From: Bacteroidota bacterium
GTDB lineage: Bacteria; Bacteroidota; Rhodothermia; Rhodothermales; UBA10348
Direction of reading: 5' to 3'
NCBI GenBank assembly: GCA_029262855.1
Contig: JAJCYP010000106.1
Coordinates: 34,867 to 98,866 of the forward strand
DNA length: 64,000 nt
Shown: piece by piece, positions 1 to 8,563 of the stretch
Layout of the letters: every line of letters starts with the position of its first letter
Position numbering within the stretch: position 1 is the first letter of the stretch
Translations under genes and position numbers: made by a program
Notes under the pieces: model-generated
Database searches by the model: none
What the model was told of the DNA's origin: nothing
Seen by the model: only the letters and a program-made list of their open reading frames with translations

Positions 1-363
1 GCCTTCGGGCACGGTCTCGGCCACCTCTTCGAGCGAGGTGGATGCTGCGGTGCTCAGAATCTGGATCGTGTTTGCCGCCGCGGCGGCGCGCGCGACCCCG
101 AGTTCGCCGTCCGGATGAGCCAAAAGATTGAACGAGCAGGGAGCGGTCAAAATGGGCATCGAGACGCGCTGACCCAGTAGGCGGGCCGATGTGTCGATAG
201 TAGTGACGTCGCGGAGGGCGCGGGGCACCAGCCCGACTCTGGACCAATCGGACTCATTGGCGCGGAGCGTCTCCTCATCTTCGGATCCGCCCGCATAGTA
301 GTCGGCCACCATGGGGTCCAGATTCTGCTTCGCTTTGTCCCGGTAGTACTTCGTGCTGGGCAT
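1..363 (-). CDS. FMN-dependent alpha-hydroxy acid dehydrogenase/oxidase, N-terminal part (cut by window edge)
   Basis: The reverse strand encodes 121 codons of an open frame that runs off the left edge. The N-terminus matches the lactate dehydrogenase/glycolate oxidase (LldD/GlcD-type FMN) family: YYAGGSEDEETLRAN, then PRALRDV, then LLGQRVSMPILTAP, then HPDGELGVARAAAAA and ILSTAAS, the order of the FMN-barrel start in this family. Members oxidise L-lactate, glycolate or similar 2-hydroxy acids to 2-oxo acids. The catalytic His/Arg region lies outside the window, so the substrate cannot be judged. The ATG at 361-363 gives the family-typical short lead-in MPSTKYYRDKA. Its upstream region is shared with the divergent gene at 551. 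Confidence 0.85.
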   Translation of the reverse strand, partial: MPSTKYYRDKAKQNLDPMVADYYAGGSEDEETLRANESDWSRVGLVPRALRDVTTIDTSARLLGQRVSMPILTAPCSFNLLAHPDGELGVARAAAAANTIQILSTAASTSLEEVAETVPEG

Positions 364-550
364 GGGCGCTGGGGTCGTGCGCTGTTGTTATGCATTGGGG
401 TCGCGCCGGCGCGTGCAGACACCGCCAGCGGGGAACGCCAAGGTATGATGTCGCAGGAAGAAACCCCTGTTTCACAACCGGATGTTGCGCGCTTCGGTCT
501 GCAATGGGTAATGTTGGCGAAACCGTTTCCCCCTCAAACACACCGCAATA

Positions 551-967
551 ATGATGGAACCCAACCTTTTGGCCGTCCTCGTCGCCGGTCTCGTACCCAT
601 GGCCGTCGGCTTCCTCTGGTACGGACCAATCTTCGGCAAGAAATGGATGGCCTACGTCGGCAAGACCGAGGAAGAGCTGCAGGCTGAGATGAATCCGATG
701 AAGACCTACGGCGTGACCGTCGTCATGTCGATCCTGACCGCCTACGTCTTTTCACACGTGCTTATCGCCTTCGCCTCGGCCACCGGCGAGACCGGCCTCA
801 TGGCCGGCCTGCAAGGTGGCTTCTGGATGTGGCTCGGATTCGTCTTCACCACCCAGTGGAACAACGTCGGATTCGAGGGAAAGGAAGTTGGCCACTGGCT
901 GCTGGACACGGGCGCGAGCCTGGTGAACCTGCTCATCATGGGCGTGATTCTGTCTCTTTGGGTCTGA
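551..967 (+). CDS. DUF1761 family small membrane protein
   Basis: A 138-residue protein with about four predicted membrane segments (residues roughly 5-25, 52-76, 84-103 and 115-136). The N-terminal LAVLVAGLVPMAVGFLWYGP and the following GKKWM are typical of DUF1761 proteins, small integral membrane proteins of unknown function. Two ATG codons stand side by side at 551 and 554, and either could be used. The gene is alone: a divergent dehydrogenase lies to its left and a convergent histidine kinase ends 22 bases after it. No function can be assigned beyond membrane location. Confidence 0.8.
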   Translation: MMEPNLLAVLVAGLVPMAVGFLWYGPIFGKKWMAYVGKTEEELQAEMNPMKTYGVTVVMSILTAYVFSHVLIAFASATGETGLMAGLQGGFWMWLGFVFTTQWNNVGFEGKEVGHWLLDTGASLVNLLIMGVILSLWV

Positions 968-989
968 GCGCTCTCTTCCACTGTCGAGC

Positions 990-2321
990 CTAAAACCGTA
1001 ACCTGAAGACCGTCCGCTCGCCCGGCCGGGAGGTGGCGCTGATGGACCCGCCGTGGACCCGCATGATCTCCCGGGAAAGACTCAGGCCGATCCCGGACCC
1101 GTCCTTTTTTGTCGTAAAGAAGGGGACGAAAATCTTGTCGATGGCCTCCTCGACGATTCCGTGGCCGTTGTCCACGACGCGAATCACGGCGTGTGAACGG
1201 GGATCGATGAAGGCCTCCAGTCGAATCTCCGGATCTTCGACGCCCGTGAAAGCCTGAGCGGCATTCTTGAGCAGATTGATCAGGACCTGCTCCACCAATT
1301 GCCGGTCGGCGGTGAGCTGGAGGCTCTTGGGTTCGATGGACTGGACCAGATGGATGCCGCCCGCATCGAGGTCCGGCTCGACCAGCCTTGCCATGTCGGC
1401 GAACAGGGCCTCGACAGGAAAAATTTCGAAGTCGGGAGGCGGGACGCGGGCGAGCCGGCGGTAGTCGTCCACAAACGTCAGCAGCGACTTACTCCGTCGT
1501 GCGATGGTCTGGACGGCCCCGTGGACATCCTCCCGGTTTTCCTCCGAACCTCCCGGCTCGTCAAGCAGGGAGGACACGGTGGACGCCAGGGACGATATCG
1601 GCGCTACCGAGTTCATGATCTCGTGCGTCAGCACACGGGTCAGTTTCCTCCAGGCCTCGACCTCCATTTCGTCAAGTTCACCCTGGATATCCTGGAGCGA
1701 CACCAATTTGAAGAGCACGTCGCGCACCTTGAAGCCGGTAGCATGCACGGAAAGCTGCAGGATGTCGTCTCCGTCGATCACCTTGACCAAGGCCTTCTCG
1801 CCGTACTTCAGGTCGACCAGTGCCTTGACGAGATCAGGACTCAGGTCGGCCAGGTCATTGACGTTCTTGAGCAGCGGCCTACGGAGCAGGCGCTTGGCCG
1901 AGGTGTTGATCAGGTCTACCGATCCGTCCTCGCGAAACGAGAGAAGGCCGATGCCAACGTGCTGCATGACGGTCTCCAGGTAACGGTAGCCCTCTTCCTT
2001 CTCCGCCCGCGCCGTTCGGAAGTCCTCCATGACGGCCCGGAAAGCGCCGCCAAGATCCCGAAACGCCCCGCCGCGACTGAGGGCGCCGAAGCTTTGGGTG
2101 AAGTCCGAGTAGCGAATCGACATGAGCAGCCTAGCCAGGTCCCGAGCCGTCGCCTCCATGTAGCGAACGATCGCGACCCCCTGGTAGAGCGCGAACAACC
2201 CGATCACAAACGCCCCGGCCCACGACCCAGGACCGAGCAGGAGGTACACGAACCCCGCGAGAGTCAGCCCGAGGGCGCTCACGCGAATGACAACCTGAAC
2301 CCTGAATCGGCGAAAAATCAC
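990..2321 (-). CDS. NtrY-like sensor histidine kinase
   Basis: A 443-residue membrane-bound sensor kinase. Two N-terminal hydrophobic segments (about 12-29 and 32-50) have almost no loop between them, so the sensing part is probably membrane-embedded or cytoplasmic. A PAS-like region spans roughly 112-210. The HisKA phospho-acceptor is His233 in LTHEIMNSVAPISSL, a form typical of NtrY/NtrB-type kinases. The ATPase domain has an N box (LINLLKNAAQAF), a G1 box (DNGHGI) and a G2 box (GSGIGLSLS). The start overlaps the stop of the response regulator gene by four bases (ATGA), so the pair is translationally coupled and the kinase should phosphorylate that regulator. The stimulus is unknown; the neighbouring transporters suggest envelope stress or a toxic compound. 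Confidence 0.9.
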   Translation of the reverse strand: MIFRRFRVQVVIRVSALGLTLAGFVYLLLGPGSWAGAFVIGLFALYQGVAIVRYMEATARDLARLLMSIRYSDFTQSFGALSRGGAFRDLGGAFRAVMEDFRTARAEKEEGYRYLETVMQHVGIGLLSFREDGSVDLINTSAKRLLRRPLLKNVNDLADLSPDLVKALVDLKYGEKALVKVIDGDDILQLSVHATGFKVRDVLFKLVSLQDIQGELDEMEVEAWRKLTRVLTHEIMNSVAPISSLASTVSSLLDEPGGSEENREDVHGAVQTIARRSKSLLTFVDDYRRLARVPPPDFEIFPVEALFADMARLVEPDLDAGGIHLVQSIEPKSLQLTADRQLVEQVLINLLKNAAQAFTGVEDPEIRLEAFIDPRSHAVIRVVDNGHGIVEEAIDKIFVPFFTTKKDGSGIGLSLSREIMRVHGGSISATSRPGERTVFRLRF

Positions 2322-3706
2322 AGGCCGTACTTGTCCAGGCGCCGGTAGAGCGAGGCGCGTGTGAGTCCCAGTTCCTCCGCCGCCTGGCTGATGTTGCCTC
2401 CCTGCTTCTCGAGGGCGCGACGGATCACCGTCTTTTCTACCGCCGCCAGGTCGTAGGTGTCGAACACAAAGCCGTCATAGGACTCGTCGATCTCATGCTC
2501 GCCGGTAAAGAAGAAGTCCTCGGGCTGGAGCACTGCCGACTCGGTCATGATCATGGCGCGCTCTATCATGTGCTGAAGTTCGCGGACGTTTCCAGGCCAG
2601 CGGTATTTCTCGAGTTTTGCCAGGGCCCCCGAACTGCAACCCCGGATGTTCTTCTGATATTTCTGGCGGTACTGGTCCAGGAAGAAGTCCACCAGGAGCG
2701 GAATGTCCGCAACGCGCTCGCGCAGCGGAGGCAACCGGATTTCGATGGTGTTGATGCGGTACAGGAGATCCTGGCGAAATGTCTTTCCACGCACCATCTC
2801 ATAAATGGGCATGTTGGTGGCGCAGATCAGGCGAACGTCGAACGGAATCGCCTTGTTTGAGCCGACGCGAATGATCTCGCGGCGTTGCAAGGCGGTAAGC
2901 AGCTTGGCCTGAAGGGGGGCCGAGAGGTTGCCGATTTCGTCCAGAAACAGCGAGCCACCAGAGGCCACTTCGAACCGGCCCGCCCTGTGCTCGCGGGCAT
3001 CGGTGAAGGCGCCCTTGGTGTGGCCGAACAGTTCGCTCTCGAACAGAGATTCTGCGATGGCCGCCATGTCGACGGTGACAAAAACCTCGTCCTTTCGCAG
3101 TGAAGCCCGGTGCAGCGCGCGCGCTACCAGTTCCTTTCCGGTCCCGTTCTCACCCAGAATGAGGACGTTCGCATCGGTCTCTGCCACCTTGTCGATGGTC
3201 TCGAAGACCCGCTGCATGGTGGGGGCGGCGCCGCCGATGAACTCCTGGTAGGGATGGTCGAGGTCCCTGGCCAGTTGGCGTCCACGGTTCCTCAGCAGTC
3301 CGATCTCCCGGCGTGATTCGCGCAGTCGACTGGCCGATGACAGGGTTCCCAACAGGCGCTCGTTCTGCCAGGGTTTGACCACGAAATCCGTCGCGCCTTC
3401 CTTGATGGCGCGGACGGCCGTGGCGACGTCTCCATACGCCGTGATCATCACCACCACGGCCGACGGATCATACTCCAGGATTTGGCCGAGCCAGTGAATG
3501 CCCTCGCGGCCGCTGGTGACGTCCTGCTTGAAGTTCATGTCCAGGAGGATCAGGTCGTAGTCCTCATTCCGGACGAGGGACGGGATGCGCTCCGGATTCT
3601 TCTCGGTGTGTATACGGGCGGCGTGCTTCTTCAGCAGGAGCTGGAGTGCGTGCAGGACGTCCGCATCGTCGTCTACGATCAACAGGCTGCCGAGGGTGGT
3701 GCTCAT
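2318..3706 (-). CDS. NtrC-family sigma-54-dependent response regulator
   Basis: A 462-residue activator with three domains. The receiver (about 8-120) has an acidic pocket VDDD, phospho-acceptor Asp near residue 56 (LILLDMNF), MITAYGD and Lys in VVKPW. The AAA+ domain has Walker A GENGTGKE near 186, a sigma-54 contact loop KGAFTDA and Walker B GGSLFLDEIG. The C-terminal Fis-type helix-turn-helix is GNISQAAEELGLTRASLYRR. The sigma-54 loop reads GAFTDA rather than the canonical GAFTGA. A GTG directly precedes the chosen ATG. It is divergent from the HlyD/ABC operon, with two palindromes and a -24/-12 promoter between them, so it very likely activates that operon through sigma-54 RNA polymerase. 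Confidence 0.93.
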   Translation of the reverse strand: MSTTLGSLLIVDDDADVLHALQLLLKKHAARIHTEKNPERIPSLVRNEDYDLILLDMNFKQDVTSGREGIHWLGQILEYDPSAVVVMITAYGDVATAVRAIKEGATDFVVKPWQNERLLGTLSSASRLRESRREIGLLRNRGRQLARDLDHPYQEFIGGAAPTMQRVFETIDKVAETDANVLILGENGTGKELVARALHRASLRKDEVFVTVDMAAIAESLFESELFGHTKGAFTDAREHRAGRFEVASGGSLFLDEIGNLSAPLQAKLLTALQRREIIRVGSNKAIPFDVRLICATNMPIYEMVRGKTFRQDLLYRINTIEIRLPPLRERVADIPLLVDFFLDQYRQKYQKNIRGCSSGALAKLEKYRWPGNVRELQHMIERAMIMTESAVLQPEDFFFTGEHEIDESYDGFVFDTYDLAAVEKTVIRRALEKQGGNISQAAEELGLTRASLYRRLDKYGL

Positions 3707-3805
3707 CACTTCATGCTTGGTTCGTCAGGCCTGACCCAAAATCCGTACCGCCGGGATGGGAGGCGCTCTGGACGCGAGGGCCGCGACCGCCAATGTCGGG
3801 CTTGG

Positions 3806-3821
3806 TGTACGAAATCGTACA
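3806..3821. promoter_or_regulatory. 16-bp palindromic operator, distal candidate enhancer site
   Basis: TGTACGAAATCGTACA is an inverted repeat with 7-base arms around AA. It shares the pattern TGTMCGAWATCGKACA with the site at 3875-3890, centre to centre 69 bp apart. It lies about 165 bp upstream of the predicted sigma-54 start site, a usual distance for NtrC-type enhancer sites. The likely binder is the adjacent regulator, by inference from position only. Confidence 0.65.
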
Positions 3822-3874
3822 GTTTTCGGGCGAAAAAGGAACGGGCCCGAACCTCGTCGGCCAGGCCCAGCCAC

Positions 3875-3890
3875 TGTCCGATATCGGACA
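3875..3890. promoter_or_regulatory. 16-bp perfect palindrome, proximal candidate enhancer site
   Basis: TGTCCGATATCGGACA is a perfect 16-bp palindrome of the same consensus as the site at 3806-3821. Its centre lies about 97 bp upstream of the predicted sigma-54 start near 3980. Degenerate versions occur upstream of the permease gene that starts at 14459. It probably binds the NtrC-type regulator encoded next to it. Confidence 0.7.
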
Positions 3891-3952
3891 CCCGATGTAC
3901 ACGGACGCGCACTCCGCGATTCAAAATCACCCTTTTTGGCGGCCTTCGCGAA

Positions 3953-3970
3953 CTGGCATATGCCTTGCAA
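3953..3970 (+). promoter_or_regulatory. Sigma-54 (-24/-12) promoter for the HlyD/ABC operon
   Basis: CTGGCATATGCCTTGCAA matches the sigma-54 consensus TGGCAC-N5-TTGCA at nearly every invariant position. GG is at 3955-3956 and GC at 3967-3968, with exactly the required 10-base gap between them. Transcription should start near 3980, leaving a leader of about 39 bases before the ATG at 4019. The promoter lies downstream of two palindromic activator sites and opposite an NtrC-type activator gene. Confidence 0.8.
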
Positions 3971-4018
3971 AGGGGCGGGCGGCTCATAGCCCTTTACTTC
4001 CAAACCCGCACCCGCCGC

Positions 4019-5380
4019 ATGTCCGAAGACCTTCCAGCCAGCTCCGCCTCGATCCTGACGCGGAAGATCGGAGACGGTCCGTCCGGAGGAGGCGCGCCTC
4101 GGCGCGGAGGCGGCTCAACAGGCGAGGGCGCGGATCGCCGAGTCAAGAAACCCGTGTTCACGCCCGGGCGCATTGGCGCTGTGGTGGTCGGCGTGATCAT
4201 CGTACTCCTGTTGGGCTATGCCTTCCGCTCTTCTGTCGGCGGGCAGCGTCTGCGCGTTCAGGCTGAGCGCCTCACGGTTTCGACCGTGGCAATTGGGCCG
4301 TTTCAGGAATACGCTCAGGTCACGGGAAACGTCATGCCTCGCCGCACGGTGTACCTGGATGCGGTCGAGGGGGGGCGGGTCGAAGAGATCTTCGTGCTCG
4401 AGGGCACGCAGGTCGAGGCCGGTGATCCACTGCTTCGCCTCTCGAACAATGACCTGCAGCTTCGCCTGATCAACGCCGATGCGCAGCGGATGGAGCAGAT
4501 CAATCGCGTCCAGGACACGCAATTCCGGATGGAGCAGAACGCGCTCAATCTCAGGCAGCAGATCGCCCAGATGGATTTCAACATCCAGCGATTCGGGAAG
4601 CTGCATCGTCGAAACGTCGAGATGTTCGAGCAGAAACTGATTTCCCAACAGGAGTACGACACCACCAAGGACGAGTATGACTACTGGCTGGCGACGAAGA
4701 GACTGACTCTGGAAGGGTACAGAGCGGACTCCGTGAGGACCGCCAGTCAGCTCGGCCAGATGCAGGCCTCGGTAAACCGGATGAGCGCCAACTTCAATGT
4801 CATCCAGCGCATCCTCGACAACCTGATCGTCCGAGCGCCAATCGCCGGACAACTAACCGCGCTGAATGTGGAGTTCGGAGAGCTCCACAGCTCTGGCTCC
4901 CGCCTCGGCCAGATCGACGAAATCAGTGGATTTCGCATCCGGGCCGGCGTGGACGAATTCTACATCGCCCGTGTCGCAGCCGGACAGTCTGCAACCACTT
5001 TGCCGGTGGCCGGTGTCGAATACCCCATGACAGTCACGCGTGTATACCCTGAGGTTCTGGATGGACGGTTCGAGGTGGATCTTGAGTTTGTGGGTTCTAC
5101 ACCCCCAGACATCCGCCGAGGGCAGACTATACGATTCAGGCTGGAGATGAGCGATTCGGCTGATGCCCTGTTGCTGCCGCGAGGTGGTTTCTTCGAGACC
5201 ACCGGTGGCAGTTGGGTCTTCGTTTTGACCGACGATGGAGAGGCCGTCCGCCGGGATATCCGCGTGGGACGGCAGAACCCCCAATACCTGGAGGTGATGG
5301 AAGGACTACAGGCCGGCGAGCGCGTGATCACCTCGAGCTACAATTCTTTCGGAGACGCAGACCGATTGATCCTGGAATAA
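4019..5380 (+). CDS. HlyD/MacA-type periplasmic adaptor (membrane fusion protein)
   Basis: A 453-residue adaptor for a tripartite or MacB-like ABC system. It has a basic, Gly-rich cytoplasmic tail, one membrane anchor (about 52-69), a split biotinyl-lipoyl domain (RTVYLDAVEGGRVEEIFVLE and LIVRAPIAGQLTALNVEFG), a long Gln-rich coiled-coil hairpin between them (about 160-270), and beta-barrel and membrane-proximal domains at the C-terminus. The frame is open far upstream, but the ATG at 4019 is chosen because the sigma-54 promoter predicts a transcript start near 3980 and the basic tail plus anchor follow directly. No clear Shine-Dalgarno site is seen. It is first in an operon with ABC ATPases and FtsX-like permeases and probably links them to an outer-membrane exit. 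Confidence 0.88.
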   Translation: MSEDLPASSASILTRKIGDGPSGGGAPRRGGGSTGEGADRRVKKPVFTPGRIGAVVVGVIIVLLLGYAFRSSVGGQRLRVQAERLTVSTVAIGPFQEYAQVTGNVMPRRTVYLDAVEGGRVEEIFVLEGTQVEAGDPLLRLSNNDLQLRLINADAQRMEQINRVQDTQFRMEQNALNLRQQIAQMDFNIQRFGKLHRRNVEMFEQKLISQQEYDTTKDEYDYWLATKRLTLEGYRADSVRTASQLGQMQASVNRMSANFNVIQRILDNLIVRAPIAGQLTALNVEFGELHSSGSRLGQIDEISGFRIRAGVDEFYIARVAAGQSATTLPVAGVEYPMTVTRVYPEVLDGRFEVDLEFVGSTPPDIRRGQTIRFRLEMSDSADALLLPRGGFFETTGGSWVFVLTDDGEAVRRDIRVGRQNPQYLEVMEGLQAGERVITSSYNSFGDADRLILE

Positions 5381-5410
5381 TCCGGCCACGAGCCGACAAC
5401 CTGAAGCAAC

Positions 5411-6103
5411 ATGATCAAGACAGAGTCCCTGTCAAAGGCTTACCGGACCGATGAGGTCGAGACCACCGCGTTAAACGGGGTGTCGATTCACATCACCCCC
5501 GGCGAGTTCGTCTCCGTGATGGGTCCATCGGGCTGCGGAAAGTCCACCATGCTGAACATCCTGGGTTTGCTCGACAGTCCGTCTGACGGCAGTTACGTGT
5601 TCAACGGAACCGAGGTCGCGACACTCTCCGAGAGGCAGCGGGCGCAGTTGCGAAAGGGCAACATTGGATTCGTTTTCCAGTCGTTCAATCTAATCGACGA
5701 GCTGACTGTGTACGAGAATGTGGAATTGCCCCTGCTCTACCTGGGCGTTTCGGCCACGGAGCGTAAGGAGCGTGTCGGTGCGGCCCTCGAGCGCACCCAG
5801 ATCATGCACCGGAAGGACCACTTCCCGCAGCAGTTGTCGGGTGGTCAGCAGCAGCGCGTAGCTGTCGCTCGGGCCGTGGTCGCCAATCCGGCGCTGATCC
5901 TCGCCGATGAGCCCACCGGAAATCTGGACTCCACCAACGGGGAGCAGGTGATGAAGCTGTTGACCGAGCTGAACGAGGCCGGTACCACCATCGTGATGGT
6001 CACGCACTCGCCGGCGGATGCCGAATACAGCCACCGAACCATCCATCTGTTCGACGGCCATGTGGTGACGGAGAACTTCATGTCCAAGACCTACGCCGTC
6101 TAG
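5411..6103 (+). CDS. MacB/LolD-type ABC transporter ATPase (first copy)
   Basis: A 230-residue ATPase of the MacB/LolD/FtsE class. Walker A is GPSGCGKST (38-46), the Q loop lies in FVFQSFNLIDELTVYENVELP, the signature is LSGGQQQRVAVARA, Walker B is [13 protein letters not shown], and the switch histidine is in VMVTHSP. These ATPases drive FtsX-fold permeases that act on lipoproteins, peptides or drugs by mechanotransmission rather than classic import. The gene follows the adaptor by 30 bases and precedes an 803-residue permease, its probable partner. Confidence 0.93.
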   Translation: MIKTESLSKAYRTDEVETTALNGVSIHITPGEFVSVMGPSGCGKSTMLNILGLLDSPSDGSYVFNGTEVATLSERQRAQLRKGNIGFVFQSFNLIDELTVYENVELPLLYLGVSATERKERVGAALERTQIMHRKDHFPQQLSGGQQQRVAVARAVVANPALILADEPTGNLDSTNGEQVMKLLTELNEAGTTIVMVTHSPADAEYSHRTIHLFDGHVVTENFMSKTYAV

Positions 6104-6148
6104 GGTATCGAACCGAGGCTCCGGCTGGGGCCCTGCACAGGAGGAGTC

Positions 6149-8560
6149 ATGTTTTCCCATTACCTGAGGCACGCGGCCAGGCTGCTGGCCAAGCAGCGCC
6201 TGCATACGGGCATCAATGTCCTTGGCCTGGCGACAGCGCTTGGCCTCTGTGCCATCATCGCGGTGTTCATCAAGTATGAGCACAGCTACGATGCATGGCA
6301 CGAAAACCTGGACCGCATCTACCGGGTGGATCGGGTTGATCTCAATCCAGACGGAAGCGTGGATGGCCACAGTCCAGCACATCCGTTCCAATTGGCGGGA
6401 GCCCTGGAGCGGGATCATCCGGATATCCAGGAGACGGTTCGTTTCAACGACACCGATGTCGTGTTTCGCATTGATGGCGCACTCCACCAGGAGGATGTCC
6501 TGTTTGCCGATGCGTCCTTCTTCGATGTGTTCACCTATCAATCGGTCTACGGCGATCTACGGACGTCACTCCAGGACCCGGCCTCCGTCGTCCTCACCGA
6601 GTCCGCGGCCGATCGCCTCCTCGGTCCCGGGAATCCAATCGGTCGCAGCCTCCAGGTCAGGTACACCGACAGCTTTCACGAAGTCGTGGTGACAGCCGTG
6701 ATCGCCGATCCCCTCCCGAATACGAACATCCCGTTCGAGGTGATGATGTCCTTCGAGCGCCTGCCGCTGGTGTACGAATGGGTTGCAGAGCGGGTGGACA
6801 GTTGGCGGCATTCGTCTTTTCCGGTCTATGTGCTCCTTCGTGAGGGGGCCAACCTGGCATCCGCGACGGAGACCATCGAATCGCTGCGGGTTCAGTACTA
6901 TCCCGACATGGCGTCCCGTGGGCGGGAGCAGGGATGGTGGACCGGGGAGGGAGAGCCGGCGACCTACGCACTCATCCCGCTGAGCGACCTCCATCTGAGA
7001 AGCGATGTGCCGGGCGGGTTCGTTGCGACGAGCGATCCATCCTACTCCTGGATTCTCTTTGGCATCGGCCTCCTGATCCTCGTACTCGCGTGCATCAACT
7101 TCACGCTGCTGACGATGGGGAAGAGCGCCGTGCGGGCCGAAGAGATCGGAGTCCGAAAGGCCCTCGGCGCCGGCCGGTGGGAGATCATGACCCAGTTCGG
7201 CGGTGAGTCCTTGCTCATGGCGCTGCTGGGACTCGCCGGAGGGCTCCTTTTGGCCGGTCTGCTCCTGCCCGTGGCCAATTCCATTACGGGTAGCGAGCTC
7301 GACCTGCTGGGCGAACCTGGAGTCTTGGTTGTGATTGCGGCCGTCGCCCTGCTCAGTGGCCTGGCCGCCGGGAGCTATCCCGCGCTGATGATCTCTCGCC
7401 ACAGGCCCACCGAGGCCTTGTCGGGCCGATTCAGCATGGGGTCGTCCAGTGCGATCACCCGCGGCCTCCTGATCACGCAGTTCGCCGCCTCGGTGGCCCT
7501 GATCGCTGGAGCCCTGGTCATGCAGGCACAGATTCGGTTCCTTCAGGAGCAGGACAAAGGGTATGACCCCTCCAACATCATCGTGGTCTCAACCAATGGG
7601 ACCGATGAGTTCCGGCTGATCCGGCACCTTCGCGATCGACTGGGTCCCCAACCCGGGGTTCTCGGCGTTTCCGGGATGTCGCTCTCGCTCAATCGGGGCT
7701 ATTCGTCTTCCGTGTGGATGGCCGGCGATGTTGAGCGGCGTGCCTTCGTCTACAACGTGGCCCCGGACCTGCCGGAATTTCTTGGAATGGACATGCTGTC
7801 CGGCCGGGGTTTCGACTCGGCCCGGGCCACAGACTCGACGAACGCCGTGATCGTCAACGAGGCCTTTGCCCGTGACTGGGGCTGGACACCCGAGGAAGCA
7901 GTGGGCCAGCTCGTAGCCGAATACGGAGACGAACCCGAGATCATCGGCGTAGTCCGCGACATGAACTTTCGGTCGCTGCACGAGGAGGTGGAGCCCATGA
8001 TGCTGACCCAGAGCGAGGGTTGGCTGAGCCATGCGCTCGTCCGTGCCTCATCGGCGGGGACGCCGCAGGTCCTCGCCTCGCTGCAGGAGGCCTGGGGCGA
8101 GTTCACGGCCGACGCACCGCTGCAATACACGTTTCTGGATGACGATGTCGCACTCGCCTACGAGGAGGATCGACGCTGGGCACGCATTATCGGCATCTCG
8201 GCGTCGCTGGCCATCTTGGTTGCCTGCATGGGGCTCTTCGGCCTTGCGGCGCTCACCGTGAGCAGGAGGACCAAAGAAATCGGGATCCGCAAGGTGCTCG
8301 GAGCGAGTGTGCAGAGTGTGATGCTGCTGGTGTCGCGCGAGTTCGCAATTCTGGTAGTTGTCGCCACCCTGATCGGGGCGCCCTTGGCCTATTTCGGCCT
8401 GGGGCGGTGGCTGGACGGTTTCGCTTTCAGGATGGACCTGGCGCCCTGGTGGTTCCTGGCTGCTGGCGCGCTGGTGTTGCTCGTGGCCATGACGACGGTC
8501 GCCTTTCATTCCGTCCGGGCCGCCATTTCCGATCCCGTCAAATCTCTTCGCTACGAGTAG
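6149..8560 (+). CDS. FtsX-like (MacB-type) ABC permease, two-module, 803 residues
   Basis: The protein has the double-length layout seen in large Bacteroidota and Acidobacteriota MacB-like permeases. It begins with an N-terminal membrane segment (about 20-43), then a periplasmic MacB_PCD domain, a three-helix FtsX domain around 285-430, a second periplasmic domain and a second FtsX domain near the C-terminus. Both FtsX modules carry the motif EIGVRKALGA or EIGIRKVLGA after their first helix. An AGGAGG-like site (CAGGAGGAG) precedes the ATG at 6149, stronger than at most starts here. The last codons overlap no neighbour, and the next ATPase begins three bases after the stop. Confidence 0.9.
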   Translation: MFSHYLRHAARLLAKQRLHTGINVLGLATALGLCAIIAVFIKYEHSYDAWHENLDRIYRVDRVDLNPDGSVDGHSPAHPFQLAGALERDHPDIQETVRFNDTDVVFRIDGALHQEDVLFADASFFDVFTYQSVYGDLRTSLQDPASVVLTESAADRLLGPGNPIGRSLQVRYTDSFHEVVVTAVIADPLPNTNIPFEVMMSFERLPLVYEWVAERVDSWRHSSFPVYVLLREGANLASATETIESLRVQYYPDMASRGREQGWWTGEGEPATYALIPLSDLHLRSDVPGGFVATSDPSYSWILFGIGLLILVLACINFTLLTMGKSAVRAEEIGVRKALGAGRWEIMTQFGGESLLMALLGLAGGLLLAGLLLPVANSITGSELDLLGEPGVLVVIAAVALLSGLAAGSYPALMISRHRPTEALSGRFSMGSSSAITRGLLITQFAASVALIAGALVMQAQIRFLQEQDKGYDPSNIIVVSTNGTDEFRLIRHLRDRLGPQPGVLGVSGMSLSLNRGYSSSVWMAGDVERRAFVYNVAPDLPEFLGMDMLSGRGFDSARATDSTNAVIVNEAFARDWGWTPEEAVGQLVAEYGDEPEIIGVVRDMNFRSLHEEVEPMMLTQSEGWLSHALVRASSAGTPQVLASLQEAWGEFTADAPLQYTFLDDDVALAYEEDRRWARIIGISASLAILVACMGLFGLAALTVSRRTKEIGIRKVLGASVQSVMLLVSREFAILVVVATLIGAPLAYFGLGRWLDGFAFRMDLAPWWFLAAGALVLLVAMTTVAFHSVRAAISDPVKSLRYE

Positions 8561-8563
8561 TCC

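Noticed and set aside
1299-2348. Long plus-strand frame of 349 codons opposite the histidine kinase
   Set aside because: It is the antisense shadow of a clear kinase gene; the translation has no recognisable domain and is His/Arg/Gln-rich, as expected for a complementary frame in GC-rich DNA.
3482-4018. Long N-terminal extension of the HlyD-type adaptor
   Set aside because: It would overlap the response regulator gene and the sigma-54 promoter; the ATG at 4019 is followed by a normal adaptor N-terminus.
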